64,000 nucleotides of DNA from Chitinophaga alhagiae. Its GTDB lineage: Bacteria > Bacteroidota > Bacteroidia > Chitinophagales > Chitinophagaceae. Both the position numbers and the translations under genes were made by a program. The DNA lies in the NCBI RefSeq assembly GCF_003568665.1, contig NZ_QXMH01000002.1:186001-250000 (forward strand), in the 5' to 3' direction. The notes below the pieces were generated by a model. It was given only the letters and a program-made list of their open reading frames with translations. It did not search any database and had not been told where the DNA came from. Shown in pieces: positions 1-8,860 of the stretch (the first letter of the stretch is position 1; the number at the start of each line of letters is the position of its first letter).

Positions 1-192
1 GCCCCCTTTGGCCCCGTGCCTGCGTTGCTGGCCCAGGCGGAATACATCACCAAGCTGCACGCCATTTGCGTGCAATGCGGCAATATTGCCACGCACTCTT
101 TTCGTAAAAGCGCAAACACCAGTACGGTGCTGCTGGGAGAAAAAGACCTGTACGAGCCGCGCTGCCGGTATTGTTACCATCATGTGCCCTGA
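1..192 (+). CDS. tdk: Thymidine kinase, C-terminal part (cut by window edge)
   Basis: This is the last 63 codons of a type II thymidine kinase, which phosphorylates thymidine in the nucleotide salvage pathway in the cytoplasm. The visible part starts at [19 protein letters not shown], the region after the lasso/substrate loop. It carries the two zinc-ligand pairs of this family: CVQC near residue 24 and CRYC just before the end. The stop codon is TGA at 190-192. The N-terminal P-loop lies outside the window, so the full length cannot be judged. Family assignment is confident from the paired CxxC pattern and the YITKLHA-like sequence. Confidence 0.88.
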   Translation, partial: APFGPVPALLAQAEYITKLHAICVQCGNIATHSFRKSANTSTVLLGEKDLYEPRCRYCYHHVP

Positions 193-270
193 GCCGGGCT
201 GAATTTTACGATGCGGCCGGTCATATTGTTAAAATCTGCCTGCAATACCCTTTATTTAGCAATTCATTTG

Positions 271-278
271 TAGCTTTG
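271..278 (+). promoter_or_regulatory. -7 promoter box of the GtrA-like gene
   Basis: TAGCTTTG matches the Bacteroidota primary sigma -7 consensus TAnnTTTG exactly and lies 13 bases before the ATG at 292. The predicted transcript would have a very short leader. Confidence 0.6.
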
Positions 279-291
279 CCGCGTTTTCAGC

Positions 292-771
292 ATGAAGCAG
301 TTGATCATCAATATCCTGGCTTTTTTTTATAGGCCTTTTGCGAAAATTATGCCTTTCCAGACCTTCCGCTACCTGGCCTGCGGGGGCGGTAACACCCTGC
401 TGGATATTTTCCTGTTCTTTATCTGCTACAACTTCATCCTGGACAAGGAAATGGTGCATTTGCCCTTCATTACGATCAGCGCGCATATTGCGGCCGTGCT
501 GATGGCTTTTTTTGTGAGTTTCCCTACCGGTTTCCTGCTGAACAAGTACATTGTGTTCTCCGAATCCAACCTCCGCGGGCGTACGCAGCTCGTGCGCTAC
601 TTCATACTGGTGGGCGTTTGCCTGCTGTTTAACTACGTGTTTATGAAGTTGTTTGTGGAATACTGCCGGTTTTACCCTACCATCGCCAAAATCCTCACCA
701 CTATACTGGTGGTGTGTTTCAGCTACATTACACAAAAGAAGTTTACGTTCAAGGTGAAGGCGGAGCCTTAA
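292..771 (+). CDS. GtrA-like family membrane protein
   Basis: A 159-residue protein with four predicted membrane helices at about residues 27-48, 58-82, 97-118 and 125-146 and a basic C-terminus. The FRYLACGGGNTLLD start of helix 1 and the ITQKKFTF end are typical of GtrA-like proteins (PF04138). These are thought to assist transfer of lipid-linked sugars across the inner membrane for polysaccharide or teichoic acid glycosylation. No glycosyltransferase lies next to it here, so its partner is unknown. An antisense open frame over the same bases has no recognisable domains. Confidence 0.85.
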   Translation: MKQLIINILAFFYRPFAKIMPFQTFRYLACGGGNTLLDIFLFFICYNFILDKEMVHLPFITISAHIAAVLMAFFVSFPTGFLLNKYIVFSESNLRGRTQLVRYFILVGVCLLFNYVFMKLFVEYCRFYPTIAKILTTILVVCFSYITQKKFTFKVKAEP

Positions 772-843
772 CGCCCATTCAAGTTTTGATGCAAACAGGA
801 GGCGCTGTTCCTGCCGGCTCGTTCTCCCGTTGTTCAATGGTGT

Positions 844-2334
844 TTATCGCAGTCTCCTCCGCTGTTTCCATCGGGAGAGGCCGTTCTGGCCGCCATTTGC
901 TACAGGTGTTTGCGGTTTTACGGCCTTTTGCCACAGTTGCGCCGCCAGTATGGCCGCTGCTTTTTCTTCCTCCTCATTCTGCCCGTTGAGCGCCTGGGGG
1001 GTGAAGTATTTGCCGATGAAATTGGTGTCGAACCGGCCGTTAATGAAAGCGGGCTGCTGCAGCGCCCATTTGCCGAAAGGAAGGGTAGTGCGGATGCCGG
1101 TAACGTGATATTCGTCTATGGCCCGCAGCAGCCGCAGCCTCGCTTCTTCGCGGGTGGCGCCCCAGGCAATGAGCTTGGCGATCATGGGGTCATAAAAAAT
1201 AGGGATGTCCATGCCCTGCTCGTACCCGTCATCTACCCGTACGCCGTAACCCTGCGGGCGGATGTAAATTTCCAGGCGGCCGGTGTCTGGCAGGAAGTTG
1301 TTGGCGGGGTCTTCCGCACAGAGGCGCAGCTCTATGGCATGGCCGCTGATCCGCAGCTGCTCCTGGGTAATAGAGAGCTTTTCGCCGCGCGCTATCCGGA
1401 TCTGCTCTTTTACAAGGTCCAGGCCGGTGATCATTTCCGTAACGGGGTGCTCTACCTGCAGGCGGGTGTTCATTTCGAGGAAATAGAAGTTCAACTGCTC
1501 GTCTACCAGGAACTCTACCGTACCGGCGCCGTAATAGTCACAGGCGCGGGCCACGTCTACCGCGCATTTTCCCATGGCCTCGCGGATGGCAGGGGTGAGC
1601 ACGGACGACGGGGCTTCTTCTATCAGCTTCTGGTGGCGCCGCTGAATGGAGCATTCCCTTTCAAACAGGTGTACGCAATTGCCATGCTGGTCTCCCAGCA
1701 CCTGTATCTCAATATGGCGCGGGGCGCCCACGTATTTTTCAATGAACACGGCATCGTCTCCAAAGGCGCTGAGGGCTTCGCTTTTGGCAAGGCGCACCTG
1801 CTCTTCCAGCTCGGCCTCCTGCTGCACCACCCGCATGCCCTTGCCGCCGCCGCCGGCGGAAGCCTTGATCAGGATGGGGAAGCCGGTCTTTTTCACTACT
1901 TCCCGGGCCTCGTCAATACTGCGGAGCGGGGTTTCCGTGCCGGGCACCATGGGTACGCCAAAACGCTGGGCGGCTTGTTTGGCGGCCAGTTTGCTGCCCA
2001 TTACCTCTATGGAAGAGGGGGAGGGGCCTATAAATATCAGTCCTGCGTCTTTTACGGCCTGCGCAAATTTTGCGTTCTCACTGAGAAAACCGTAGCCCGG
2101 GTGTATGGCATCCGCGCCGGTATCCCTGGCGGCGGCTATGATCTTGTCTCCCAGCAGGTAGCTCTGGCTGCTGGGGGCGGGGCCTATGCACACCGCTTCG
2201 TCTGCATATTGCACAAAAGGCATGTTCCGGTCTGCTTCTGAAAACACCGCTACAGTGGCTATTCCCATTTCCCTGGCTGAACGCATCACCCGCAGCGCTA
2301 TTTCTCCGCGGTTGGCAACTACAATTTTTTGCAT
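844..2334 (-). CDS. accC: Acetyl-/propionyl-CoA carboxylase, biotin carboxylase subunit
   Basis: A 496-residue biotin carboxylase that carboxylates biotin on its carrier protein using ATP and bicarbonate, the first half-reaction of acyl-CoA carboxylase. It begins MQKIVVANRGEIALRVMRSA, the family's standard N-terminus, so the start at 2334 is preferred over an in-frame extension of 82 residues that would run into ccmB. The ATP-grasp glycine loop (KASAGGGGKGM) and the EMNTRLQVEHPVTE active-site segment are intact. It is about 45 residues longer than E. coli AccC, with an acidic then alanine-rich C-terminal tail (NEEEEKAAAIL). No biotin carrier or carboxyltransferase gene adjoins it, so acetyl- versus propionyl-CoA specificity is open. 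Confidence 0.93.
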   Translation of the reverse strand: MQKIVVANRGEIALRVMRSAREMGIATVAVFSEADRNMPFVQYADEAVCIGPAPSSQSYLLGDKIIAAARDTGADAIHPGYGFLSENAKFAQAVKDAGLIFIGPSPSSIEVMGSKLAAKQAAQRFGVPMVPGTETPLRSIDEAREVVKKTGFPILIKASAGGGGKGMRVVQQEAELEEQVRLAKSEALSAFGDDAVFIEKYVGAPRHIEIQVLGDQHGNCVHLFERECSIQRRHQKLIEEAPSSVLTPAIREAMGKCAVDVARACDYYGAGTVEFLVDEQLNFYFLEMNTRLQVEHPVTEMITGLDLVKEQIRIARGEKLSITQEQLRISGHAIELRLCAEDPANNFLPDTGRLEIYIRPQGYGVRVDDGYEQGMDIPIFYDPMIAKLIAWGATREEARLRLLRAIDEYHVTGIRTTLPFGKWALQQPAFINGRFDTNFIGKYFTPQALNGQNEEEEKAAAILAAQLWQKAVKPQTPVANGGQNGLSRWKQRRRLR

Positions 2335-2337
2335 ACG

Positions 2338-2366
2338 CGAATATAAACCAAACGAGGTTATCTTTG
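2338..2366. promoter_or_regulatory. Divergent promoters of accC and ccmB within 37 bases
   Basis: Only 37 bases separate the accC and ccmB start codons. On the plus strand TATCTTTG at 2359-2366 is an exact -7 box six bases before the GTG of ccmB. On the minus strand TATATTCG (complement of 2338-2345) is a one-mismatch -7 box close to the accC ATG. Both transcripts would be nearly leaderless, and the two polymerase sites must overlap. Confidence 0.5.
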
Positions 2367-2371
2367 CCGGC

Positions 2372-3034
2372 GTGAAAAGTTCTCTTTCCCGCATAGTGGC
2401 CCTCGTCAAAAAAGACCTCCTGCTGGAGTGGCGGCAGCGCCACGCCCTGTTTGGCATACTCCTGTACGTATTTTCCACCGTGTTCGTGATCAACCTGATG
2501 GTGGGCCAGCCGGAAGAGCGGATATGGAACGCCCTGTTTTGGGTGGTACAGCTGTTTGTATGCGTGAATGCCGTGGCCAAGAGCTTTCTGCAGGAAAACC
2601 GGGGGCGCCTGCTATATTACTATTCGTTGGTACATCCCCGTTATTTTATTACGGCGAAGCTGATCTATAACCTGTTGCTGATGACGGTCATGAGCCTGGT
2701 ATCTTACGTGTGCTGCATCATTTTCCTGGGCAACCCGCTCATTCACCCCCTGTATTTCCTGGGAGTGGTGGTACTGGGCGGCGTCAGCCTGTCCCTGCTT
2801 TTCACCATGTTGGCCGCCATTGCCGCCCAGGCCAGCCAGAACGCGGCCCTCATGGCCATCATGGGTTTTCCCCTCATCATGCCGGTGCTGATGCTGCTGG
2901 CCAACATTTCGCGCAGCGCCTTTATTCCCGTGGTACAGCCGGGCCTGCCGGGCATGTTCCTCCTGCTGGGGGGCATGGACGTGCTGGTAATAGCCCTGGC
3001 CCTGATCCTTTTCCCGTATCTCTGGAAGGAATAA
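2372..3034 (+). CDS. ccmB: Haem exporter / cytochrome c maturation protein CcmB
   Basis: A 220-residue integral membrane protein with about six helices, the permease of the CcmABCD complex that releases haem for cytochrome c assembly at the inner membrane. The GTG at 2372 is chosen because it gives VKSSLSRIVALVKKDLLLEW, matching the family's amphipathic N-terminus and usual length of about 220 residues. The frame stays open upstream into accC antisense, but that part is not CcmB-like. No ATPase gene ccmA is adjacent. ccmC and a ccmD-like gene follow at 3180. Confidence 0.88.
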   Translation: MKSSLSRIVALVKKDLLLEWRQRHALFGILLYVFSTVFVINLMVGQPEERIWNALFWVVQLFVCVNAVAKSFLQENRGRLLYYYSLVHPRYFITAKLIYNLLLMTVMSLVSYVCCIIFLGNPLIHPLYFLGVVVLGGVSLSLLFTMLAAIAAQASQNAALMAIMGFPLIMPVLMLLANISRSAFIPVVQPGLPGMFLLLGGMDVLVIALALILFPYLWKE

Positions 3035-3148
3035 CCATGCTTTTTTTAACAAAACGGCCCCGGCAGTAAAGGTTTTTCAAGCATTCCGCTTTCTGCTGCA
3101 CCAAACATCAAAATCCCTTTTTCGCTTTGCGGTTAACGCTAAAACCTG

Positions 3149-3156
3149 TAGGTTTG
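3149..3156 (+). promoter_or_regulatory. -7 promoter box of ccmC
   Basis: TAGGTTTG matches TAnnTTTG exactly, 23 bases before the ccmC ATG. It suggests that ccmC-ccmD can be transcribed apart from ccmB, which ends 145 bases upstream. Confidence 0.55.
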
Positions 3157-3179
3157 CCTCCACATATTTCTTTAGAACA

Positions 3180-3845
3180 ATGGCTAAACATTGGTGGAAA
3201 ATTTTGGCGGTGGTACTGCTGCTGTACGTTATCATCGGCGGTTTTCTGATAAAAGTGCCTTCCATCGGCAACAACCAGCAGGCGGCACGCAGTATTTTCT
3301 TTCACTTGCCCATGTGGATGAGCATGTACACGCTCTTCTCTATTTCGGTGGTCAACTCCATCTGGTACCTCTCTACAAATGACCTGCGGCGGGATATCCG
3401 CGCTTCCAGCGCCGCCAGTGTGGGCGTGCTGTTTGGCGTTATGGGCTTCCTGACCGGCATGCTGTGGTCTACCTACACCTGGGGCGGCACCATCGTGAAC
3501 GATCCCAAACAGATGACCACGGCTATTGCCCTGGCCATTTACATGGCCTACCTGGTGCTCCGGCTTTCTTTTACAGACCTTGACAAAAGGGCCCGCGTAT
3601 CTGCCATTTTCAACGTATTTGCCTTTGCCCTGCTGATACCGCTTACCTATATCATCCCGAGAATGGTGGAGTCTTTACACCCCGGCAGCGCCAGCAGCCC
3701 GGGTTTCAGCTCCCAGGATACGGCCGGCACCATCAAAATGGTACTGTGGCCCGCCTTCATCGGGTGGACGCTGCTCGGCATCTGGATCTATACCTTACGG
3801 AACCGTTATAAAAGACTCGAATTAAAAAATATTCTTCATGGCTAA
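3180..3845 (+). CDS. ccmC: Cytochrome c biogenesis protein CcmC
   Basis: A 221-residue polytopic membrane protein of the CcmC/CcsA family that presents haem to the chaperone CcmE on the periplasmic side of the inner membrane. Six membrane helices can be placed. The family's tryptophan-rich loop is present in reduced form (LWSTYTWGGTIVNDPK, residues about 94-109). HLP near residue 42 supplies a probable haem-ligand histidine. It overlaps the next gene by eight bases, so the two are probably translated together. Confidence 0.88.
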   Translation: MAKHWWKILAVVLLLYVIIGGFLIKVPSIGNNQQAARSIFFHLPMWMSMYTLFSISVVNSIWYLSTNDLRRDIRASSAASVGVLFGVMGFLTGMLWSTYTWGGTIVNDPKQMTTAIALAIYMAYLVLRLSFTDLDKRARVSAIFNVFAFALLIPLTYIIPRMVESLHPGSASSPGFSSQDTAGTIKMVLWPAFIGWTLLGIWIYTLRNRYKRLELKNILHG

Positions 3846-4095
3846 CAGATTTAGCTTTTTACTTTTGGCCGGCCTCATGTTTCTCTGTACCGCCGTTCTC
3901 GGCCAGGACACCGCCACCCGCGTAATAGACGGCGCTACCCAGCAACAGAACACCGAAACCGGCCCCGTCAACGAATTTTTCAGGAGCAACTCAAAAATTT
4001 ATGTGGCCGTGGGCCTGCTGGTGATCATTTTCATTTGCCTCGTGTTATACCTGGTGAGGCTGGACAGGCGCCTTACCAGGCTGGAAAAAGAATAA
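3838..4095 (+). CDS. CcmD-like small membrane protein
   Basis: An 85-residue protein with a cleavable signal peptide (ending near LGQD), a short periplasmic stretch and one membrane helix at about residues 54-74 (IYVAVGLLVIIFICLVLYLV), followed by a charged tail RLDRRLTRLEKE. The single helix plus basic/acidic coiled tail and the eight-base overlap with ccmC fit the CcmD-family proteins seen beside ccmC in Bacteroidota. CcmD is needed for release of holo-CcmE. The function is inferred mainly from position and topology. Confidence 0.72.
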   Translation: MANRFSFLLLAGLMFLCTAVLGQDTATRVIDGATQQQNTETGPVNEFFRSNSKIYVAVGLLVIIFICLVLYLVRLDRRLTRLEKE

Positions 4096-4163
4096 GCAAG
4101 CCCATAGCCATACCATACAGCAAAGCACCAAAACACCAAAACAACATATCTAAACCGTTTTTT

Positions 4164-5600
4164 ATGGCTAAAGCAAAAGCGCTGGCGCAAGAACAGCACT
4201 ATAACTTTTTCCACAGCGTGGAAATGAGTTTCGACAAAGCTGCGCAGTTTACCAAATGGAGAAACGGGATACTGGAACAGATCAAGGCCTGTAACGCAGT
4301 ATACCGCATCAAATTCCCGGTACGGGTAGGAGAGAATATCGAAGTAATTGAGGCCTACCGCGTACAGCATTCCCACCACAAACTCCCCTGTAAAGGCGGC
4401 ATCCGTTTCAGCGAAGAAGTGAACCAGGACGAAGTGATGGCCCTGGCCGCCCTCATGACCTACAAATGCGCCATTGTAAATGTGCCGTTCGGTGGCGCAA
4501 AGGGCGGTATCAAGATCAACCCCCGCAACTACAGCCCCTTTCAGCTGGAAAACATTACCCGCCGCTATACCGCTGAACTGGTGAAAAAGAACTTCATTGG
4601 CCCCGGCATAGACGTACCGGCGCCTGACTATGGTACGGGAGAAAGGGAGATGAGCTGGATACTGGATACCTATATGAGCCTGCGGCCCGGTGAAATAGAC
4701 GGCTATGGCTGCGTAACCGGCAAACCCGTATCCCAGGGCGGGGTAAGGGGCCGCAAGGAAGCTACCGGCCTGGGCGTATTTTACGGCCTGCGGGAGTTGT
4801 GCAATGTGAAGGAAGACATGAAGCGCCTGGGCCTGGAGCCCGGCCTGGATGGCAAAACCGTGATCGTTCAGGGGATGGGGAACGTGGGCTACCACGCGGC
4901 CAAGTACTTCCACGAAGCGGGCGCCAAAGTGATCTGCCTGATAGAATATGACGGCGCCATCTACAATTCCAAAGGCCTCAACCCTGACGCTGTGCTGAAG
5001 CACCGGAACGAAACCGGCTCTATTGTAGGGTTCCCCGGCGCCAAAAACCTCAAGAAAAATACGGACGGCCTGGAGCTGGAATGCGACATTCTCATACCCG
5101 CCGCGCTGGAAAACGTGATACATGAAGAAAATGCGCCCCGCGTAAAGGCAAAGATCATCGGCGAAGCGGCCAATGGCCCGCTCACGCCCGAGGCAGACGA
5201 GATACTGGCCAAAAAAGGCGTGATCGTGGTGCCGGACATGTTCCTGAATGCGGGCGGCGTTACCGTATCCTACTTTGAATGGCTGAAAAACCTGAGCCAT
5301 GTGCGTTATGGCCGCCTGGGCAAACGGTTCGACGAAAACATGAACATTCACATCCTGGGCCAGATAGAGGAACTGACCGGCAAGAAGGTGTCTGAAAAGG
5401 AAAGAAAGTTCATTGCACACGGCGCCGATGAGGTAGACCTGGTGTATTCCGGCCTCGAAGAGACCATGATCACCGCGCTGCACGAAGTGCGCGAAAAATC
5501 ACTGGAGCATAAAAAGATCAAGGACATGCGCACGGCCGCGTACGTTTGCGCCATAGATAAAGTGGGCGCGGCTTACGAACAGCTGGGCATTTTCCCCTGA
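4164..5600 (+). CDS. gdhA: Glu/Leu/Phe/Val-family dehydrogenase (glutamate dehydrogenase)
   Basis: A 478-residue cytoplasmic dehydrogenase that interconverts glutamate and 2-oxoglutarate plus ammonia. The substrate-binding segment KGGIR is at residues 77-81, the catalytic-lysine motif GGAKGG at 110-115, the DVPAPDYGTGEREM segment follows, and the Rossmann loop is GMGNVG. The start at 4164 gives MAKAKALAQEQHYNFF, a normal N-terminus. A longer in-frame reading starts inside the ccmD-like gene and adds 43 unrelated residues. It stands alone and is followed by a strong terminator. Confidence 0.92.
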   Translation: MAKAKALAQEQHYNFFHSVEMSFDKAAQFTKWRNGILEQIKACNAVYRIKFPVRVGENIEVIEAYRVQHSHHKLPCKGGIRFSEEVNQDEVMALAALMTYKCAIVNVPFGGAKGGIKINPRNYSPFQLENITRRYTAELVKKNFIGPGIDVPAPDYGTGEREMSWILDTYMSLRPGEIDGYGCVTGKPVSQGGVRGRKEATGLGVFYGLRELCNVKEDMKRLGLEPGLDGKTVIVQGMGNVGYHAAKYFHEAGAKVICLIEYDGAIYNSKGLNPDAVLKHRNETGSIVGFPGAKNLKKNTDGLELECDILIPAALENVIHEENAPRVKAKIIGEAANGPLTPEADEILAKKGVIVVPDMFLNAGGVTVSYFEWLKNLSHVRYGRLGKRFDENMNIHILGQIEELTGKKVSEKERKFIAHGADEVDLVYSGLEETMITALHEVREKSLEHKKIKDMRTAAYVCAIDKVGAAYEQLGIFP

Positions 5601-5620
5601 TGATAATATTCTTTCAGGAA

Positions 5621-5660
5621 GCGGGTATGGCGCAGTTGTGCGGCATGCCCGCTTTTTTTT
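5621..5660 (+). terminator. Intrinsic terminator of gdhA
   Basis: A 14-bp stem (5621-5634 with 5639-5652, one mismatch and one G-U pair), a GTTG loop, and a run of eight T at 5653-5660. It lies 20 bases after the gdhA stop. Confidence 0.9.
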
Positions 5661-5758
5661 CGGCGTGCGTGGCCCCATAACGCGGAGAGCAGTGGTATGC
5701 ATTGGCCATGCAGGCCTGCCTGGGCTTTTGGTGAAATTGCCCACCGGGCATCCAGGTA

Positions 5759-6232
5759 CTATAGCGCCTGTTCTTCCGGCGGCGCCAGCGCCGGATAGTC
5801 CGGCAGGTCCTCCACAAATTCCCAGCTGCCTCCCGCCGGGTTTAGCCGGCAGCACCAGGTATGCGTACCGTTGGTTATGACCAGGAAAGCGGCCGGCAAC
5901 GCCATGTGATACCTGACGATCTGCTCCAGCACCGGCATGCCCAGCGGCACGCCCATCTCCTTGCATTCAACGATCATCCAGGGCTCCGCCTCGCGGGAAT
6001 ACACCACAATATCACAGCGTTTGCGCAACTCACCCAGGTTCATTTCCTTTTCGATGCTCATCAGCGCGCCGGGGTACTCGCGGCTTTTCACCAGGTAGTT
6101 GAGAAAGTTCTGGCGCACCCATTCTTCGGGCGTAAGCACCACGTACTTCTTGCGGAAAGGGTCAAAAATCATATCCTGCCCTTGCCGGGCTACAATGCGG
6201 AAATCAGGCGGGGGAAAACTGATGCTGATCAT
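5759..6232 (-). CDS. HsdR N-terminal domain protein (orphan PD-(D/E)xK nuclease-like)
   Basis: A 157-residue single-domain protein resembling the N-terminal domain of type I restriction HsdR subunits (HSDR_N_2 family). The core is visible: an EEWVRQ helix near residue 36, D74 in KRCDIVVYSR, and E89-C90-K91 in WMIVECKEMG, which together form the nuclease-fold signature. LVITNG precedes the C-terminus. There is no helicase, methylase or specificity gene nearby, so it is not part of a type I system here. Such stand-alone copies are common in Bacteroidota and their role is not known to me. A nuclease activity is inferred only from the motif. Confidence 0.8.
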   Translation of the reverse strand: MISISFPPPDFRIVARQGQDMIFDPFRKKYVVLTPEEWVRQNFLNYLVKSREYPGALMSIEKEMNLGELRKRCDIVVYSREAEPWMIVECKEMGVPLGMPVLEQIVRYHMALPAAFLVITNGTHTWCCRLNPAGGSWEFVEDLPDYPALAPPEEQAL

Positions 6233-6296
6233 GCCGTAAAACTACTGAACGCTGGCTGATTCGTGAAAAAACATTACATTCACTTGTCAAAAGGCT

Positions 6297-7067
6297 ATGA
6301 AGACGAAAGAAGAGATAGTAGCTAACTGGCTTCCCCGGTACACCGGTGAGAAGCTGGAGAACTTCGGTTCCCATATTCTCCTGACCAATTTTTCCAACTA
6401 CGTTACCATGTTCGCCCAATGGAATAAAGCCCGCATCATTGGGACGGATAAACCTATGCAATGTTGCACGGCGGATGATATTACCATCATCAATTTCGGG
6501 ATGGGCAGCCCCGGTGCGGCCACCGTTATGGACCTGTTGAGCGCCATTATGCCCAAGGCGGTGCTCTTTCTCGGGAAATGCGGGGGGCTGAAGAAGAAGA
6601 ACAGCATTGGGGACCTCATCCTTCCCATTGCGGCCATCCGCGGGGAAGGTACGTCTAACGACTATTTTCCGCCAGAAGTGCCTGCCCTGCCTGCTTTTGC
6701 CCTGCAAAAGGCCATTTCAACCACCATCCGGGAATACGGATGTGACTACTGGACGGGTACCTGCTACAGCACCAACCGCCGGGTGTGGGAACACGACGGG
6801 GATTTCAAGAAATACCTGGAACGCATCCGCACCATGGCCATTGACATGGAAACGGCCACTATTTTTTCCGTAGGGTTTTATAACAAAATACCCACGGGCG
6901 CGCTGCTGCTGGTATCCGACCAACCCATGGTGCCCGAAGGTGTGAAAACGGAGGAGAGTGATAAAAAAGTAACGAACGAGTACGTAGAGCGCCACCTGAA
7001 AATTGGGGTAGATTCTCTCAAGAACCTCATCAACAGTCACCAAACCGTTAAACACCTGCGCTTTTGA
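6297..7067 (+). CDS. amn: AMP nucleosidase, short form
   Basis: A 256-residue enzyme of the purine nucleoside phosphorylase/MTA nucleosidase fold, predicted to split AMP into adenine and ribose 5-phosphate. Visible features: the [17 protein letters not shown] phosphate/ribose loop, [10 protein letters not shown], and [14 protein letters not shown] carrying the catalytic-type DMET segment. It lacks the roughly 200-residue N-terminal regulatory domain of E. coli Amn, as is usual for Bacteroidota copies. Its TGA shares two bases with the TTG start of the next gene, so expression is probably coupled. Confidence 0.87.
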   Translation: MKTKEEIVANWLPRYTGEKLENFGSHILLTNFSNYVTMFAQWNKARIIGTDKPMQCCTADDITIINFGMGSPGAATVMDLLSAIMPKAVLFLGKCGGLKKKNSIGDLILPIAAIRGEGTSNDYFPPEVPALPAFALQKAISTTIREYGCDYWTGTCYSTNRRVWEHDGDFKKYLERIRTMAIDMETATIFSVGFYNKIPTGALLLVSDQPMVPEGVKTEESDKKVTNEYVERHLKIGVDSLKNLINSHQTVKHLRF

Positions 7068-8794
7068 GCCATTCCCAGCCTTTCATTTCTATCCGTGACC
7101 TGGCGGTTACCTTCCATTCCGAAGAGGAAACGGTTACGGCCGTCAATCATATTTCGCTGAACATCATGCCTGGTGAAATACTGGGTATTGTGGGAGAGTC
7201 CGGTTCCGGGAAGTCTGTTACGGCGCTCAGCCTCATGCGGCTGATACAGGCCCCTGGCCGCATCAGCTCCGGAGAGATCATCTACCAGCCGCCGGGGAAG
7301 CTCCCCGTTAACCTCCTGCAATTGCCGCCCGCTAAAATGCGGGCGTTCCGGGGCGCCGAAATTGCCATGATCTTCCAGGAACCGATGACCTCGCTGAACC
7401 CGCTGCACACCTGCGGCCACCAGGTAGCGGAAGCCATCCGCCTGCATAAACAGGTGCCGGCCGGCGAAGCGCGGCGCCAGGCCATTGCCCTGTTTGAAAG
7501 GGTGCGCATTCCCCACCCGGGGGAAGCCTATGAGAAATACCCGCATGAACTGTCAGGCGGCCAGAAACAAAGGGTCATGATCGCTATGGCCATCAGTTGT
7601 GGCCCGCGGCTGCTTATCGCAGACGAGCCCACCACCGCGCTGGACGTTACCGTACAGAAAACCATCCTGGAACTGCTGCGGGAGCTGCAGCAGGAAATGG
7701 GGATGAGTGTGGTGTTTATTACCCATGACCTGGGCGTGATAGCAGAAATAGCTACCCGGGTGGCGGTGATGTATAAAGGAAATGTGGTGGAGGAAGGAGC
7801 GGTGGCGGATATTTTCAGCCATCCCCAACATCCATATACCAAAGGCCTGCTGGCCTGTCGCCCGCCGCTGGAATTGCGCCTGCGGCGCCTGCCGGTGGTG
7901 GGAGACTTCCTGGAAGAAGGCCGCGCAGCCGATGTAGATGCTTTTGTACGCTCGCTTGTGCTGCCGGAAAAAGACCTTGCCGCCCGCGCCGCCATGCTGG
8001 AAGAACGCCCGCCGCTGCTGAAGGTAGAAGGCCTCAGCACCTGGTTCCCACGCCGGCGCAGCCTGTTGGGAAAAGTACGGCAGTGGACGAAAGCCGTAGA
8101 CGATGTGAGCTTTGAAGTGCGGGAAGGGGAAACCCTGGGCCTGGTGGGTGAGTCCGGTTGCGGCAAAACCACCCTGAGCCGGACGCTGCTCAGGCTGATA
8201 GAGCCTACGCACGGGCAGATCATCTATAAAGGGCGGGACCTCCGCAGCCTTTCTCCCGCAGACATGCGGGAAATGAGGCGGCATGTGCAACTGATCTTTC
8301 AGGACCCGTATTCCTCCCTCAACCCGCGCATCACCGTAGGCCAGGCTATTATGGAGCCTATGCAGGTGCATGGTCTTTATGCCGGTGACCGTGCCCGCAA
8401 GGAAAAAGTGCTGGAACTGCTGGAAAAGGTAAACCTGCGCCCGGAACATTACCACCGCTACCCCCACGAGTTTTCGGGCGGGCAACGCCAGCGCATTGTG
8501 ATAGCCAGGGCCCTGGCGCTAAACCCCGAGTTCATTATTTGTGACGAGTCCGTTTCCGCGCTGGATGTCAGCGTACAGGCGCAGGTGCTCAACCTGCTGG
8601 TACAACTGCAGCACGAGTTTAACTTTACATATATATTTATTTCACATAACCTATCTGTGGTACATTTTATGAGTGACCGCATGATGGTGATGAACAAAGG
8701 CAAAATTGAGGAAATGGGGCCGGCAGGGGAGGTGTATCACCGGCCGCGGTCTGCCTACACCCGGCAGTTAATTGCCGCCATACCCGGCCGGTAG
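7064..8794 (+). CDS. Fused oligopeptide-type ABC transporter ATPase (two nucleotide-binding domains)
   Basis: A 576-residue protein with two tandem ABC ATPase domains like DppD-DppF joined in one chain. Domain 1 has Walker A GESGSGKS (about residue 45) and signature LSGGQKQR. Domain 2 has GESGCGKT (about residue 363) and FSGGQRQR. Each ends with an oligopeptide-type C-terminal segment ([12 protein letters not shown] and [13 protein letters not shown]). It would energise uptake of peptides or similar solutes at the inner membrane. No permease or binding-protein gene is adjacent, so its partners are encoded elsewhere. The start is TTG at 7064, overlapping the amn stop (TTGA); no other in-frame start precedes the conserved region. 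Confidence 0.88.
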   Translation: MSHSQPFISIRDLAVTFHSEEETVTAVNHISLNIMPGEILGIVGESGSGKSVTALSLMRLIQAPGRISSGEIIYQPPGKLPVNLLQLPPAKMRAFRGAEIAMIFQEPMTSLNPLHTCGHQVAEAIRLHKQVPAGEARRQAIALFERVRIPHPGEAYEKYPHELSGGQKQRVMIAMAISCGPRLLIADEPTTALDVTVQKTILELLRELQQEMGMSVVFITHDLGVIAEIATRVAVMYKGNVVEEGAVADIFSHPQHPYTKGLLACRPPLELRLRRLPVVGDFLEEGRAADVDAFVRSLVLPEKDLAARAAMLEERPPLLKVEGLSTWFPRRRSLLGKVRQWTKAVDDVSFEVREGETLGLVGESGCGKTTLSRTLLRLIEPTHGQIIYKGRDLRSLSPADMREMRRHVQLIFQDPYSSLNPRITVGQAIMEPMQVHGLYAGDRARKEKVLELLEKVNLRPEHYHRYPHEFSGGQRQRIVIARALALNPEFIICDESVSALDVSVQAQVLNLLVQLQHEFNFTYIFISHNLSVVHFMSDRMMVMNKGKIEEMGPAGEVYHRPRSAYTRQLIAAIPGR

Positions 8795-8800
8795 ACTTTT

Positions 8801-8832
8801 TTTGATGAAGTACGGTATATTCCGTACCTTTG
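8801..8832 (+). promoter_or_regulatory. queA promoter with a dyad in the spacer
   Basis: TTTG at 8801-8804, 20 bases of spacer, then TACCTTTG at 8825-8832 form a textbook Bacteroidota promoter. The spacer contains GTACGG-(6)-CCGTAC (8810-8827), a perfect 6-bp inverted repeat that overlaps the -7 box. It could be an operator or simply a short hairpin. Confidence 0.6.
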
Positions 8833-8860
8833 CACACTTTAAATTCATTCATACCGTAAT

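Noticed and set aside
910..2241. Long open frame antisense to accC (over 440 codons)
   Set aside because: Lies fully over a clear biotin carboxylase gene. Such frames are common where codon third positions are GC-rich. No domain, signal or promoter supports it.
3999..5483. Long open frame antisense to gdhA
   Set aside because: Shadow of a well-conserved enzyme gene; translation has no recognisable motif.
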